This document shows, one piece after another, positions 17,360 to 26,373 of a stretch of 64,000 nt of DNA. The DNA is from JBPYCR01 sp051846935 (lineage in GTDB: Bacteria; Bacillota; Bacilli; Bacillales; Amphibacillaceae), in NCBI RefSeq assembly GCF_051846935.1, contig NZ_JBPYCS010000003.1:62001-126000 (forward strand), given 5' to 3'. Within the stretch, counting starts at the first letter, position 1. Each line of letters starts with the position of its first letter. The translations under genes and the position numbers were made by a program. The notes under the pieces are model-generated. The model saw only the letters and a program-made list of their open reading frames with translations. It was not told the DNA's origin and did no database searches.

Positions 17360-18458
17360 CTGGATCAATCCTTACGATCATCTTGAAGATGTAGGTGACA
17401 TTTTCCGAAAACGTGTCGCTTTTTACTGAGGGCGGGAGATAAATAAACGTCTCATCGACAGGCTTAGAATCTAAAGAGAATACTATTTTCCCTGTAGTCC
17501 TTTCATTTTCTAATTGCTTTCCACTCCATAAAATTATGCGTCGATCGATGTTCGCATATTCCTTATCTGTTAAAGGATAATACAGAGAATCTAAAACGTA
17601 TCCAGTCCTTTTTGTTTTTAATTCATTTATTTTGTAAATGATTTCTCCTCGTTCTTGCAAAGGTTGTAATGTATAATTTTTAAATCCCCATTCAAACATT
17701 TGAATGTGATCACGCCAATCGTCTGGAGCATCTAAAGTAACTGCAATTAATTCAAGTGCATCCTTTTTTGCAGTTGTTAATAGCGTACGCCCTGACCGCT
17801 TTGTAAACCCTGTTTTACCTCCTGTACAATACTCGTAGTAGCTCGTGAGAAGCTTATTTTTATTTTTCCATCCATAGGATCTGCTTTCTGATATATACGT
17901 GCTCGTACTAGAAATCTCTTTAAACTTTTCGTTGTTCATCGCATATTGCATTAATAAAGCCATATCGTAAGCCGTGGAATAATGAGCCTCATCGTGAAGG
18001 CCATGTGGATTCGTAAAGTTCGTATTTGTCATTCCTAACCAGGCTGCCTTCTCATTCATCAGCTGTACAAATCCTTCAACACTCCCGCCAACAGATTCAC
18101 TAATTGCTACTGCTGCATCGTTTCCAGAACGTAGCATTAGTCCATAAATAAGATCTTCCAGCTTCATCTTCTCACCTTGCTCTAAATAAATTGAAGATCC
18201 TTCCGTATAAATTGCTCGTCGACTAGTCGTTACATCTTCATTCAGTTTACCTGATTCAATAGCAATAATGGCAGTCATCACTTTTGTAATGCTCGCAATT
18301 GGCTGTTTTTCATTTGCTTGCTTTTCATACAAAACCCTACCTGTTGATTGCTCCATAAGTATCGCATTTTTTGCCGACACATCTACAGATGCTTGTACGA
18401 TAATTGGAGACATAAGCGCGAAAAATAGGACAAATCCTATAGATAAATACATTCGCAT
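17352..18458 (-). CDS. dacB: sporulation D-alanyl-D-alanine carboxypeptidase DacB (PBP5*)
   Basis: DacB trims peptide side chains of spore cortex peptidoglycan. An N-terminal signal peptide (MRMYLSIGFVLFFALMSP) precedes the serine peptidase domain, with the active-site motifs SITK near residue 57, SGN near 113 and KTG near 214. The ATG at 18458 has GGAGG six bases upstream, giving 368 residues. The linked spmAB genes and its place downstream of scpAB identify it as DacB rather than DacA. Confidence 0.92.
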   Translation of the reverse strand: MRMYLSIGFVLFFALMSPIIVQASVDVSAKNAILMEQSTGRVLYEKQANEKQPIASITKVMTAIIAIESGKLNEDVTTSRRAIYTEGSSIYLEQGEKMKLEDLIYGLMLRSGNDAAVAISESVGGSVEGFVQLMNEKAAWLGMTNTNFTNPHGLHDEAHYSTAYDMALLMQYAMNNEKFKEISSTSTYISESRSYGWKNKNKLLTSYYEYCTGGKTGFTKRSGRTLLTTAKKDALELIAVTLDAPDDWRDHIQMFEWGFKNYTLQPLQERGEIIYKINELKTKRTGYVLDSLYYPLTDKEYANIDRRIILWSGKQLENERTTGKIVFSLDSKPVDETFIYLPPSVKSDTFSENVTYIFKMIVRIDPDG

Positions 18459-18670
18459 GGTAGGCCTCCTCCCCTCTGACAGTACATACAATCATCTTAT
18501 GCTTGTACATTGCAGTTATGATTAAAGATTATGTGTTCTCGTTGCAGTTTTTATCACACGACTCTTTCAAAATTGGCATCCAAAATAATAAGTAATGAAC
18601 TGTATCCAATTGAGGAAGTGTGTGCTTGTTTGTTTGGAATTTTTAACAGTCGCATTTATTGACGATATAA

Positions 18671-18716
18671 AAAACAGGATTCACTCAGCCATTTTTGACC
18701 GAGTGAATCCTGTTTT
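18671..18716 (-). terminator. strong intrinsic terminator downstream of the scpB repeat region
   Basis: A perfect 16-bp stem, AAAACAGGATTCACTC/GAGTGAATCCTGTTTT, with a 14-base loop is followed on the minus strand by TTTTTT. It lies about 710 bases beyond the scpB stop, so whatever transcript it ends contains the repeat-rich interval and no recognisable gene. Confidence 0.85.
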
Positions 18717-18844
18717 AAATATGTTTGATATATGAGTCAATTTCATAATGGCCATTTCAAAAAATCACAAAAGAACAGAAATTTAAAATCGACTTATAAA
18801 TTTAAAGCGAGATTGGTGTCTATTGTGTTCCATTCGGATCCACT

Positions 18845-19024
18845 ACGCTTTCCGTGGGCACGGCCTCAGCTATTTTAAAAAGTTTTTTTCAAAAACTTTT
18901 AAATTGGATTTTCGACTGTTGCTTTTCCTGCAGGAGTCTGCGTGGATTCGAATTCCACACAGACGAGTTGGTGTTGCTATGAAACTTGTGTTTCTTAGTT
19001 GAATGCTGTATTAATTCATTCAAC
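18845..19024 (+). repeat. dispersed repeat family A, copy 1
   Basis: This copy starts with CGCTTTCCGTGGGCACGG and ends with GTTGAATGCTGTATTAATTC. Bases 18893-19024 match the reverse complement of 24279-24410 with about eleven mismatches by my count. Inside, GTCTGCGTGGA and TCCACACAGAC flank the palindrome TTCGAA. It encodes nothing recognisable. Confidence 0.85.
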
Positions 19025-19035
19025 GGCTGTACGTC

Positions 19036-19279
19036 AGATTGAGTCAAGTATTTGTGGGTGTTATTTAAGAAGTTAAAAAACTCTCTTTGTATTCGTAAAT
19101 TTTAGTATTGATTCCTACCGACCGCAGTAGATATACACTACGCTTTCCGTGGGCACGGTCTCAGCCTCCTCGAGAAAACCAACGGTGTTATTCATGTGTA
19201 TATCGTTCGAAGTAAAATTGATCACATATTATCTAGTTAGATTTGTGCATCTGTTCCCCCACAAACATTTTACTCATAC
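19036..19279 (+). repeat. dispersed repeat family B, copy 1
   Basis: About 244 bases are nearly identical to 42086-42315, in the same orientation. It includes the motif ACGCTTTCCGTGGGCACGGTCTCAG, shared with the left part of family A, and 17 or so bases (CGGTCTCAGCCTCCTCG) that are missing from the other copy. Together with family A it fills the 965-base gap between scpB and dacB, where B. subtilis has ypuI. Confidence 0.9.
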
Positions 19280-19423
19280 CGTATTTTAGCGGAGCCTGAT
19301 CGCGAGCTTCAAAATGGGTTGTACCAATCGCGACAGTATCATCATCGCTTATTTTTAATTTTCGAAAGCAATTTATTCAATCACGATGTCGTGTACAATT
19401 TTTCGTATAGTATTCCTGTTGTT

Positions 19424-20014
19424 TTAACTTTTATTGTTTTGGAGCTCATTAAATCGATCAAAAAACAAATCTGCCTCTTGCTCCAACGTGTCTGAATTGA
19501 TATTTTCTGGTAGTGGTGGGAGTTCAGCCAATGATGTCAGGCCAAAATACGTCAAAAAGTCTTTACCAGTACCAAACAAAACCGGCCTGCCAACACCCTC
19601 GCGTCTTCCCACTTCTTCAATTAAAGATTTTGCTAATAACGTCTGAACAGGTCGATCACTATTTACTCCTCTAATTTCTTCAATCTCTACTCTAGTAATC
19701 GGTTGTTCATAGGCGATAATGGCTAATGTTTCTAAAGCTGCTTGTGAAAGTCGGTTCGACTGCGGTGTCTCAAGTAGCTTTACAAAATAGGAACTGTGCT
19801 CTGGTTTAGTTGATAAATGATATACTTCGTGTGACTGAATAATCATCATTCCTCGTTCCGTATGCTCATAATCATATTTAAGCTCATTTATTAAATGATC
19901 AACAGAAGAAGGGGTTATATTCAACACTTTCGCTACTTGTTTAACAGTCACACCCTCATCACCACTAGCAAAAAGTAATCCTTCAAGTACGCCTTTAAGC
20001 TCTGTAAATTCCAC
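19424..20014 (-). CDS. scpB: segregation and condensation protein B
   Basis: ScpB is a winged-helix (kite) subunit of the SMC-ScpA-ScpB condensin that organises and separates chromosomes. The 196-residue protein shows LKGVLEGLLFASGDEGVT and ALETLAIIAYEQPITRVEIE, both typical of the family. It starts two bases after the scpA stop, so the two are cotranscribed. No terminator lies directly after it; the next one on this strand is at 18671-18716. Confidence 0.95.
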   Translation of the reverse strand: MEFTELKGVLEGLLFASGDEGVTVKQVAKVLNITPSSVDHLINELKYDYEHTERGMMIIQSHEVYHLSTKPEHSSYFVKLLETPQSNRLSQAALETLAIIAYEQPITRVEIEEIRGVNSDRPVQTLLAKSLIEEVGRREGVGRPVLFGTGKDFLTYFGLTSLAELPPLPENINSDTLEQEADLFFDRFNELQNNKS

Positions 20015-20016
20015 CC

Positions 20017-20754
20017 TTATTCCTCCATTAGAAATACATATATAGAATCAAAATGTCTTTCTTGTTTACAATAAACTTTATTATTTTTCATTAATTCAAG
20101 AATAGCCATAAACGTAACGACAATTTGCGCTTTTGCTTTATATACAAATAATTGATCAAATAAAACACCGGACGGGTTATTTTTTAATACATCATTTATC
20201 TCAAGCATTTTTTCTTCAAGTGTTACTTCTCTCTGATTAATTGTTGTTTCTAAAGGAGCATTCCATTTTTTTCGTTGCAAGACATTCGTTAGGGCACCCA
20301 CCATATCGTAAATGGAAATAGATCCCCTTTCTACTGGCACAGATTTCTGTAAGTCGTTAAACGTATACGGTGGACGCGTATAAATCTTGCTTTCATCGGA
20401 TTCTTTTTCCTTTAACCTTTCGGCAGCTTCTTTATATTTTCGATATTCTATTAATCTTTGCATTAAGGCTTCACGAGGATCTTCAATATATTCTTCCTCT
20501 TCTTCCAACTTTTGTTTTGGTAACAACATTTGGCTCTTTATAGCAACAAGTGTAGCAGCCATTACGAGATATTCACTAGCAATATTTAGTTCTATTGTTT
20601 GCATTGCATGTAAATATTGCAAATATTGTTCTGTAATCTGTGCAACAGGTATGTCATAAATATCAATTTCATATCTTTGAATTAAATGTAATAACAAATC
20701 AAGCGGTCCTTCAAACGTATCCAATTTTACTTGATAAGGATTCGGTTCGTTCAT
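20017..20754 (-). CDS. scpA: segregation and condensation protein A
   Basis: ScpA is the kleisin that bridges SMC heads. The N-terminal domain starts with YQVKLDTFEGPLDLLLHLI, the family signature, followed by an acidic linker (KLEEEEEYIEDPRE) and a C-terminal winged helix. The length of 245 residues is normal. The 315-base gap upstream, towards ribT, contains the ribT terminator at 20917-20946 and nothing else I can name. Confidence 0.95.
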   Translation of the reverse strand: MNEPNPYQVKLDTFEGPLDLLLHLIQRYEIDIYDIPVAQITEQYLQYLHAMQTIELNIASEYLVMAATLVAIKSQMLLPKQKLEEEEEYIEDPREALMQRLIEYRKYKEAAERLKEKESDESKIYTRPPYTFNDLQKSVPVERGSISIYDMVGALTNVLQRKKWNAPLETTINQREVTLEEKMLEINDVLKNNPSGVLFDQLFVYKAKAQIVVTFMAILELMKNNKVYCKQERHFDSIYVFLMEE

Positions 20755-20916
20755 TCCTTACGCCCTTTCAATGACAGCTGCAGGAAGTAGCTACATCCGT
20801 GTACTCTTGCTCTTTCTTATAAGATCGTGCTTGATGACTCTGTGTGAGATGAATGTAAGATAGGGGAATGTTTTTATTATTTCAAAAAATAACAAACAGC
20901 GGAAAACAGAAGAAAG

Positions 20917-20946
20917 ATGAAGAGTCGCCAACTCCGTACTCTTCAT
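20917..20946 (-). terminator. candidate terminator of ribT
   Basis: A perfect 9-bp stem, ATGAAGAGT/ACTCTTCAT, with a 12-base loop is followed on the minus strand by a pyrimidine-rich CTTTCTTCTG tract. It lies about 120 bases after ribT. Confidence 0.5.
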
Positions 20947-21069
20947 AAAATGATAGCTATTTTATTCAAACGATCAAACATGGACTGCATCACATAAGCA
21001 CGCCATTTAGTATGAGTACTGCTCATTTTGAAAAAAACAAATTTGATCTGTTTCATTTATTGCTTACTA

Positions 21070-21441
21070 TTACTTTGCTGCATTGTCTTGTTCCGAAGCA
21101 CATTTATTGAAAAAGCGTTGTGTAACATCGTTGGCACAAACAGCGTACTTATCCTCGTATAATCGTTTTATTTCAAACATCATCTTCTTGCCAATCCCTA
21201 AATTACGATACGACGGATTGACAGATATATGTTGTACAACTACATTCAGATCGTCTTCAATTTTCAGTCCAATTGCACCCAAAACAGAAGAATCTTCTTT
21301 CCATAGGAACAAGTGCCAATTTGGATTCGATTCGTATTCTTTAATCGTTTTCTGCAACACTTTGACATCTCTTTCTTCAGGCATAAAAGAGAGTAGTCCC
21401 ATCGCAATTTTTTCTTGGTTTTTTTTATAACGAATTAACAT
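21070..21441 (-). CDS. ribT: GNAT-family acetyltransferase RibT
   Basis: This is a GNAT protein of 123 residues that begins MLIRYKKNQEKIAMGLLSFM, closely like B. subtilis RibT. The acetyl-CoA-binding motif is VNPSYRNLGIGKKM. In B. subtilis ribT is the last gene of the riboflavin operon and precedes scpA; here no ribDEAH genes are adjacent and a promoter of its own is visible. Its acetyl acceptor is not established to my knowledge. The ATG has GAGGGG six bases upstream. Confidence 0.88.
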   Translation of the reverse strand: MLIRYKKNQEKIAMGLLSFMPEERDVKVLQKTIKEYESNPNWHLFLWKEDSSVLGAIGLKIEDDLNVVVQHISVNPSYRNLGIGKKMMFEIKRLYEDKYAVCANDVTQRFFNKCASEQDNAAK

Positions 21442-21499
21442 ATAAACCCCTCATTAAGGAATTACTTACTTTGTAGTTTTTATTTCTTGCGTACATTCA

Positions 21500-21528
21500 T
21501 TTATGCACCATTCTACCTTATTTGTCAA
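21500..21528 (-). promoter_or_regulatory. candidate promoter of ribT
   Basis: A perfect TTGACA (21528-21523) is 17 bases from CATAAA (21505-21500). It suggests that ribT is transcribed on its own, away from any riboflavin genes. Confidence 0.4.
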
Positions 21529-21607
21529 CTATGATCTACATTATGTGAAAATACTTTTTATCGTTTAGTATAAACAAGTAAGTTAAAGATTATACTATAC
21601 TATTCAT

Positions 21608-22057
21608 CTATTTTACAAATGTCCGCCAAATTATAAAACCATCTGATTGTTTATTCCCTATTTTAAATGGTATTAAGTTAACGATGCCTATCCAAAGATT
21701 AAATAAGACAAACAAATATAACAAAGGGTGCATAAAAATTTGATTAAAATAATAAAAAACACTTGAAAATAGTAAACTTACAATAGGACCAAGCACAACT
21801 ACTATTGCTGTTTCCATTGGTTGTAGTGGTATATTTCTCTTACTTTCTGTATAAGCTCCACGAAAAAACCATTGATGTATAGAAATTGTCACTACATTTG
21901 TACAGCGTATTAATGTTCTTTTATTACCAGTACCAATTACAAGTTTAATAGATTCTGATTTCACAAGCAATGCTCCGATAACGTGCCCTACCTCATGAAT
22001 GAATAAACTAATTGGGGCTACAATAAAAATTAAATAAACGACGAAAATCAATTCCAT
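21608..22057 (-). CDS. small M50-family (site-2-protease-like) membrane metallopeptidase
   Basis: The 149-residue protein has several membrane helices. The zinc motif HEVGH lies near residue 22 in the first helix region, and the second motif NLIPFKIGNKQSDG near residue 130 carries the asparagine, proline and aspartate of the M50 core. It is shorter than SpoIVFB or RseP and has no PDZ or CBS domain. The ATG has AGGAG six bases upstream. It sits between ribT and ppiB, where I know of no B. subtilis counterpart; the substrate is unknown. Confidence 0.75.
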   Translation of the reverse strand: MELIFVVYLIFIVAPISLFIHEVGHVIGALLVKSESIKLVIGTGNKRTLIRCTNVVTISIHQWFFRGAYTESKRNIPLQPMETAIVVVLGPIVSLLFSSVFYYFNQIFMHPLLYLFVLFNLWIGIVNLIPFKIGNKQSDGFIIWRTFVK

Positions 22058-22093
22058 AAGCCACTCCTAAAAGCCGTATCGTTATCGGAAACA

Positions 22094-22123
22094 AAGAGCC
22101 TATGTTAAAGTAACTAGGCTCTT
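22094..22123 (-). terminator. intrinsic terminator of ppiB
   Basis: AAGAGCCTA and TAGGCTCTT form a 9-bp stem with a 12-base loop, and the minus-strand transcript continues TTTGTTT. It lies 32 bases after the ppiB stop. Confidence 0.7.
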
Positions 22124-22154
22124 CTAACTTTATCTGTTATACATGATACAACAT

Positions 22155-22586
22155 CTATACCATTTTAATTTCTTTTATTTTATCGCCATTTCGCATGTTT
22201 TTTGCATGTTCAATACCGCTTGTAACTTGCCCAAAAACAGTGTGTACACCGTTTAAATGTGGTTGCGGATCATGAACAATAAAAAATTGACAGCTTCCAG
22301 TATCCTTCCCAGCATGCGCCATAGATAAAGAACCTTCTACGTGCTTATGTGGATTTCCTTCTGTTTCACACTTGATTGTATACCCAGCAGAACCTGTGCC
22401 AGTTCCGTTCGGACAGCCGCCTTGACTTACAAAACCAGGAATAACACGGTGAAAGCTTAAGCCATCATAAAAGTTTTCATTAATAAGCTTTTCAAAGTTA
22501 GCAACCGTTCCTGGAGCTTCATTTGGATAGAGCTCAAATTCAATTGTATTCCCATTTTCCATCGTAATAATACCTTTTTTAGTCAT
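22155..22586 (-). CDS. ppiB: cyclophilin-type peptidyl-prolyl cis-trans isomerase
   Basis: PpiB speeds proline isomerisation during folding of cytoplasmic proteins. The protein has 143 residues with the cyclophilin core: FHRVIPGFVSQGG (catalytic arginine), SLSMAHAGKDTGSCQFFI and LNGVHTVFGQV. There is no signal peptide. It is followed by its own terminator and lies 39 bases downstream of lysA, the arrangement seen in B. subtilis. Confidence 0.95.
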   Translation of the reverse strand: MTKKGIITMENGNTIEFELYPNEAPGTVANFEKLINENFYDGLSFHRVIPGFVSQGGCPNGTGTGSAGYTIKCETEGNPHKHVEGSLSMAHAGKDTGSCQFFIVHDPQPHLNGVHTVFGQVTSGIEHAKNMRNGDKIKEIKMV

Positions 22587-22625
22587 TTGTTTAATTCCCC
22601 TTTTTGATTTGTAATTTCACTTAAA

Positions 22626-23945
22626 TTAAACGGTTCCATCTATATAGGATAAATCATTTTTAATAATATCGTCATTTGTCTCTCTTTTCACAATTAATGA
22701 ATCGCGTCCGTTTTCTACAAAAACGACTGCTGGCTTTTTGAAACGATTATAATTGTTTGCCATCGAATACCCATAAGCACCTGTTGAAAAGATAGCTAGA
22801 ATGTCATTCGGTTCAACACGAGGAACTTGTAAGTCCCAAATAAGCATATCGCCTGATTCACACGCTTTTCCAGCGATTGAAACTGTATCTGTCAATTGTT
22901 CAGCTGCTTTATTCGCTATAACTCCTTCATAGGCTGCTTCATACAAAGCTGGCCTAATGTTATCAGCCATTCCACCGTCAACAGCAACATATTTTCGGAC
23001 ATTCGGTATCTCTTTCATCGATCCAACTGTATATAACGTGATTCCGGCATTACCGACAATAGAGCGGCCTGGCTCTATCCAAATTTCCGGCATAGGGATT
23101 TCTAGTGCAGCTGTCTGTTTTTTTACAGCTTGTACAATTGCTGTTACATGCTCCTTAAACGGCAATGGGTCATCTGTTGAAACATATCGTATACCAAACC
23201 CACCTCCAAGATTTACCACTTCAGGTGTGTAATTATAACGTTTCGACCATTCAGCTAACTGTTCAAATAGTAATTCTACTGCCTTAAGGAAACTGTCCGA
23301 TGTAAAAATTTGCGAACCGATATGGCAGTGCAGCCCTTTGAATCGAATATGAGCGTGCTTATAAAGCCGATCAAAAGCTTGCTGTGCCTGGCCATTTAAC
23401 ATATTGAATCCAAATTTCGAATCTTCATTTCCTGTCATTATGTAATGGTGCGTATCCGATTCAATACCTGGTGTTACTCGGATTAACACATCTATTTGTT
23501 TGTTTTTTTCCTTTAAAATAGATTCAATTAAATCAATTTCATAAAAATTATCAACAACAATACAACCGATGTCATGTTCAATTGCCATACACAGCTCTTC
23601 ATAGCTCTTATTGTTTCCATGCATATGAATTTTATTTGTCGGGAAGTCAGCCTGTAGAGCTGTATATAATTCCCCTTCAGATACGACGTCCAAGCTCAAA
23701 TTTTCTTGTTTAATTACTTGGAGCATCGCAACCGATGAAAAAGCTTTACTGGCGTATGCGACTTGCGCTCGTACACCTAATTGTTTAAATGTATCTATAA
23801 ACGCTCGACAATTCTCCCTTATAATTGATACATCATAAACATATAACGGTGTACCGTACTTTTTTGCCAGCATAGTGGCATCTACTTCTCCAATTTCCAA
23901 ATGACCATTATCATTTATTGTAAAAGGGTGCTTCTCTAAGCCCAT
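22626..23945 (-). CDS. lysA: diaminopimelate decarboxylase
   Basis: LysA makes L-lysine from meso-diaminopimelate with pyridoxal phosphate. The PLP lysine is in VAYASKAFSS near residue 67; other family motifs are HIGSQ, NLGGGFGIRY and EPGRSIVGNAG, with CESGDML near the C-terminus. The 439-residue length is normal. It lies after the spoVA genes as in B. subtilis, but a 498-base gap with a family A repeat separates it from spoVAF. I see no lysine riboswitch upstream. Confidence 0.95.
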   Translation of the reverse strand: MGLEKHPFTINDNGHLEIGEVDATMLAKKYGTPLYVYDVSIIRENCRAFIDTFKQLGVRAQVAYASKAFSSVAMLQVIKQENLSLDVVSEGELYTALQADFPTNKIHMHGNNKSYEELCMAIEHDIGCIVVDNFYEIDLIESILKEKNKQIDVLIRVTPGIESDTHHYIMTGNEDSKFGFNMLNGQAQQAFDRLYKHAHIRFKGLHCHIGSQIFTSDSFLKAVELLFEQLAEWSKRYNYTPEVVNLGGGFGIRYVSTDDPLPFKEHVTAIVQAVKKQTAALEIPMPEIWIEPGRSIVGNAGITLYTVGSMKEIPNVRKYVAVDGGMADNIRPALYEAAYEGVIANKAAEQLTDTVSIAGKACESGDMLIWDLQVPRVEPNDILAIFSTGAYGYSMANNYNRFKKPAVVFVENGRDSLIVKRETNDDIIKNDLSYIDGTV

Positions 23946-24278
23946 CGCTTAACCTCCAATTTTACTTACTACGATCGTGTTTACGTTCTATTGCAACAAA
24001 CCGAATCGTTTTTTCATTTACGCTATCTATAGTCTGTCACATTAATAAAAACACTTTATCATACTAAGAGGAAAAACGAAAGAAATTACAATTCCATCGA
24101 TTGAATTCTTACAACTGTCGCTTGTTTCAACGCATTTAGAATTACTTAGTGTTTTACAAAAAACATTCAAATGAATGAATTTCATAATTCCAAGTTTCCA
24201 AGCCTTTACAGAACAGATAAACAAGCAAAAATTCATTTCGATATAGTCACCTTAATGTACAATGCATCTAAATTAGCA

Positions 24279-24410
24279 GTTGATTGAATTCATACAGCAT
24301 TCAACCAAGAAACAGAGGTTGCATAGCAACACCAACTCGTCTGTGTGGAATCCGGATCCACGCAGACTCCTGCAGGTAAAGCAACAGCCGAAAATCCATT
24401 TTAAAAGTTT
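24279..24410 (-). repeat. dispersed repeat family A, copy 2
   Basis: This is an inverted copy of 18893-19024. The central palindrome differs (TCCGGA instead of TTCGAA), but both changes keep it palindromic. It fills part of the lysA-spoVAF gap (23946-24443); the rest of that gap shows no gene, and a small minus-strand frame at 24042-24236 looks random. Confidence 0.85.
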
Positions 24411-24443
24411 GGGCAAAAACAAATATCTACAATTATTCAAGCT

Positions 24444-25922
24444 CTAATTACCTTTAGGCTGTCGATAATCATTTTTTGGATGAACAAAGCGTGGTCGACG
24501 ATTAGAAAATGGAACTGGAATCCGAAATAAAAAGTGATACATCGCCGGAGCATTAAATGGAATAAATGGCCAGAAATAAGGTGTTTTTAACGTTCTTAAT
24601 TGAACTAAAAACAAAACGAAAATTGTAATTCCAATTGTAAAGCCGATTACACCAAAAGCTGCAGTAGCAATTACTAATAGTAACTTAATAATACGATTTG
24701 CAACACTTAATTCATAGCTAGGCGTTACGTATGATCCCACAGTAGTAATAGCAACATATAAAATAACTTCTGGACTAAGCATACCTACGTCTACAGCAAT
24801 TTGACCAATTAAAACAGCAGCAATTAATCCGAGCGCAGTCGCTAAAGCAGTCGGTGTATGAATAGCAGCGAGCCTTAAAAATTCCACTCCCAAATCTGCA
24901 AGTATTATTTGCATAAAAATAGGAATGTTTCCTTCCTCATTTGGGCCAATAAACGATAACGGAGCAGGCAATAAGCTCGGATCTAGCACTACTAATAACC
25001 AAAATGGCAACAAAAATAACGAGGCTATTAATGCGAGCAATCGAATCCAGCGAATAAACGTTCCAACGGTTGGGGTTTGCCTAAATTCCTCCGCATGTTC
25101 CATATGATCAAAAAATGTAGTAGGTAAAATTATAACACTTGGAGAAGTGTCTACCATAACAATAACGTGTCCTTCTAACAAATGGCTCGCAGCTACATCA
25201 GGCCTTTCTGAATAACGAACAATTGGATAAGGATTCCAATTTCTTCCGATAATAAACTCCTCTAATGCCTTGTCTGCCATTGTCAATCCGTCAACCTCGA
25301 CCGCTTTTATTTTTGTCTTCGTAAAGTTAACGAGATCATCATCAGCGACGTCTTGAATATAACATACACAAACATCGGTTTTAGAACGCTCCCCCACTTT
25401 TAACATTTCATGTCTAAGCCGAGCATCACGAATTCTTCTTCTCGTTAATGCCGTATTTTCAATTACATTTTCTGTGAATCCATCTCTAGAGCCCCGTATA
25501 ACTCGTTCTGTATCTGGCTCTTCTGGGGTTCTCCCTGGATATCGTCTTACATCAACTATAAACGAGTACGGTTCTCCGTCAACGAAGATAATTATTAATC
25601 CAGATAACAATGCATCGACAGTTTCATCCATCGTTTTGGCCTTTTCAACTTGTTGGTTTACAAGTCGATTCTCCATAATTTCAAAAACTTTTTTTTCATT
25701 CTGCTCATCATCGTTTATTTTGACAAGCATTTTTATAATTTCAATTACGGTAGCATCGTCTGCCAATCCATTAACAAAGTATATTTGTATTTTTCTTCTC
25801 AAAATAACGAGCTCACGAAACCCTATATCAAACGACACACCTGCACCAATTCGTTCCTTCATATATGCTTCGTTCACATGTAACCTTTTTGATACGGGAA
25901 CTTTCTTTTGAACTTTGGACAT
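24444..25922 (-). CDS. spoVAF: stage V sporulation protein AF (GerA-A-like membrane protein)
   Basis: SpoVAF resembles the A subunits of germinant receptors and is an inner spore membrane protein that aids germination. The 492-residue protein has a large hydrophilic N-terminal domain and a C-terminal membrane domain (LLALIASLFLLPFWLLVVL). Family landmarks include PYPIVRYSERPD and DTSPSVIILPTTFFDHM. I chose the ATG at 25922 (MSKVQKK) with GGGATGG upstream. In B. subtilis spoVAEa and the AC-AD-AEb genes lie between spoVAB and this gene; here it follows spoVAB directly after 22 bases. Confidence 0.92.
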   Translation of the reverse strand: MSKVQKKVPVSKRLHVNEAYMKERIGAGVSFDIGFRELVILRRKIQIYFVNGLADDATVIEIIKMLVKINDDEQNEKKVFEIMENRLVNQQVEKAKTMDETVDALLSGLIIIFVDGEPYSFIVDVRRYPGRTPEEPDTERVIRGSRDGFTENVIENTALTRRRIRDARLRHEMLKVGERSKTDVCVCYIQDVADDDLVNFTKTKIKAVEVDGLTMADKALEEFIIGRNWNPYPIVRYSERPDVAASHLLEGHVIVMVDTSPSVIILPTTFFDHMEHAEEFRQTPTVGTFIRWIRLLALIASLFLLPFWLLVVLDPSLLPAPLSFIGPNEEGNIPIFMQIILADLGVEFLRLAAIHTPTALATALGLIAAVLIGQIAVDVGMLSPEVILYVAITTVGSYVTPSYELSVANRIIKLLLVIATAAFGVIGFTIGITIFVLFLVQLRTLKTPYFWPFIPFNAPAMYHFLFRIPVPFSNRRPRFVHPKNDYRQPKGN

Positions 25923-25944
25923 ATTTATAACCATCCCATTCTGT

Positions 25945-26373
25945 TTATCTTACAAAAATAATCCATTGAAACAATGAACCAAATATTTTTCCGAAAACTA
26001 CCGCCATTAATAAACTTAGTAAATATTTATTTATTCCGAGTCGCTTAGCTATTATAGGAAAAACATTTAATACTTCCGTTAGTGCTGCTGCCAGCATTCC
26101 ATTAAACGCTCCATGAAATACGCCCCATACGATGAGAACAACTACGGGAAAAGATAGTGCGATGGAAGTAAAAGATAAAAACGTTCCAAATAATGTACCT
26201 AAAATAGCACAGGCTCCGTAAACTTTAATAAGATGTTCCGATTTACTTAATTGAATTAAACGAGGAATAATTCCTAACACAGTTATAACTGCTACAAATC
26301 CACTGCCAACTGCAAGCCCTCCTGCAAATCCAATTAATATTTCAAAAATGTTAATAATATTTATGCTTATCAT
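25945..26373 (-). CDS. spoVAB: stage V sporulation protein AB
   Basis: SpoVAB is a small inner-membrane protein encoded with the spore dipicolinate channel. The 142-residue sequence matches the family along its length: GLAVGSGFVAVITVLGIIPR, LAAALTEVLNVFPIIAKR, and GKIFGSLFQW at the end. It overlaps spoVAA by 23 bases. The next gene is spoVAF, so the channel genes spoVAC, AD and AEb are missing from this position. Confidence 0.92.
   Translation of the reverse strand: MISINIINIFEILIGFAGGLAVGSGFVAVITVLGIIPRLIQLSKSEHLIKVYGACAILGTLFGTFLSFTSIALSFPVVVLIVWGVFHGAFNGMLAAALTEVLNVFPIIAKRLGINKYLLSLLMAVVFGKIFGSLFQWIIFVR

Noticed and set aside
24042..24236. Minus-strand 64-codon frame in the lysA-spoVAF gap
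   Set aside because: Cysteine- and serine-rich random-looking translation, with no ribosome binding site and no family resemblance.
23946..24240. Lysine riboswitch upstream of lysA
   Set aside because: No lysine aptamer core motifs are visible on the minus strand.
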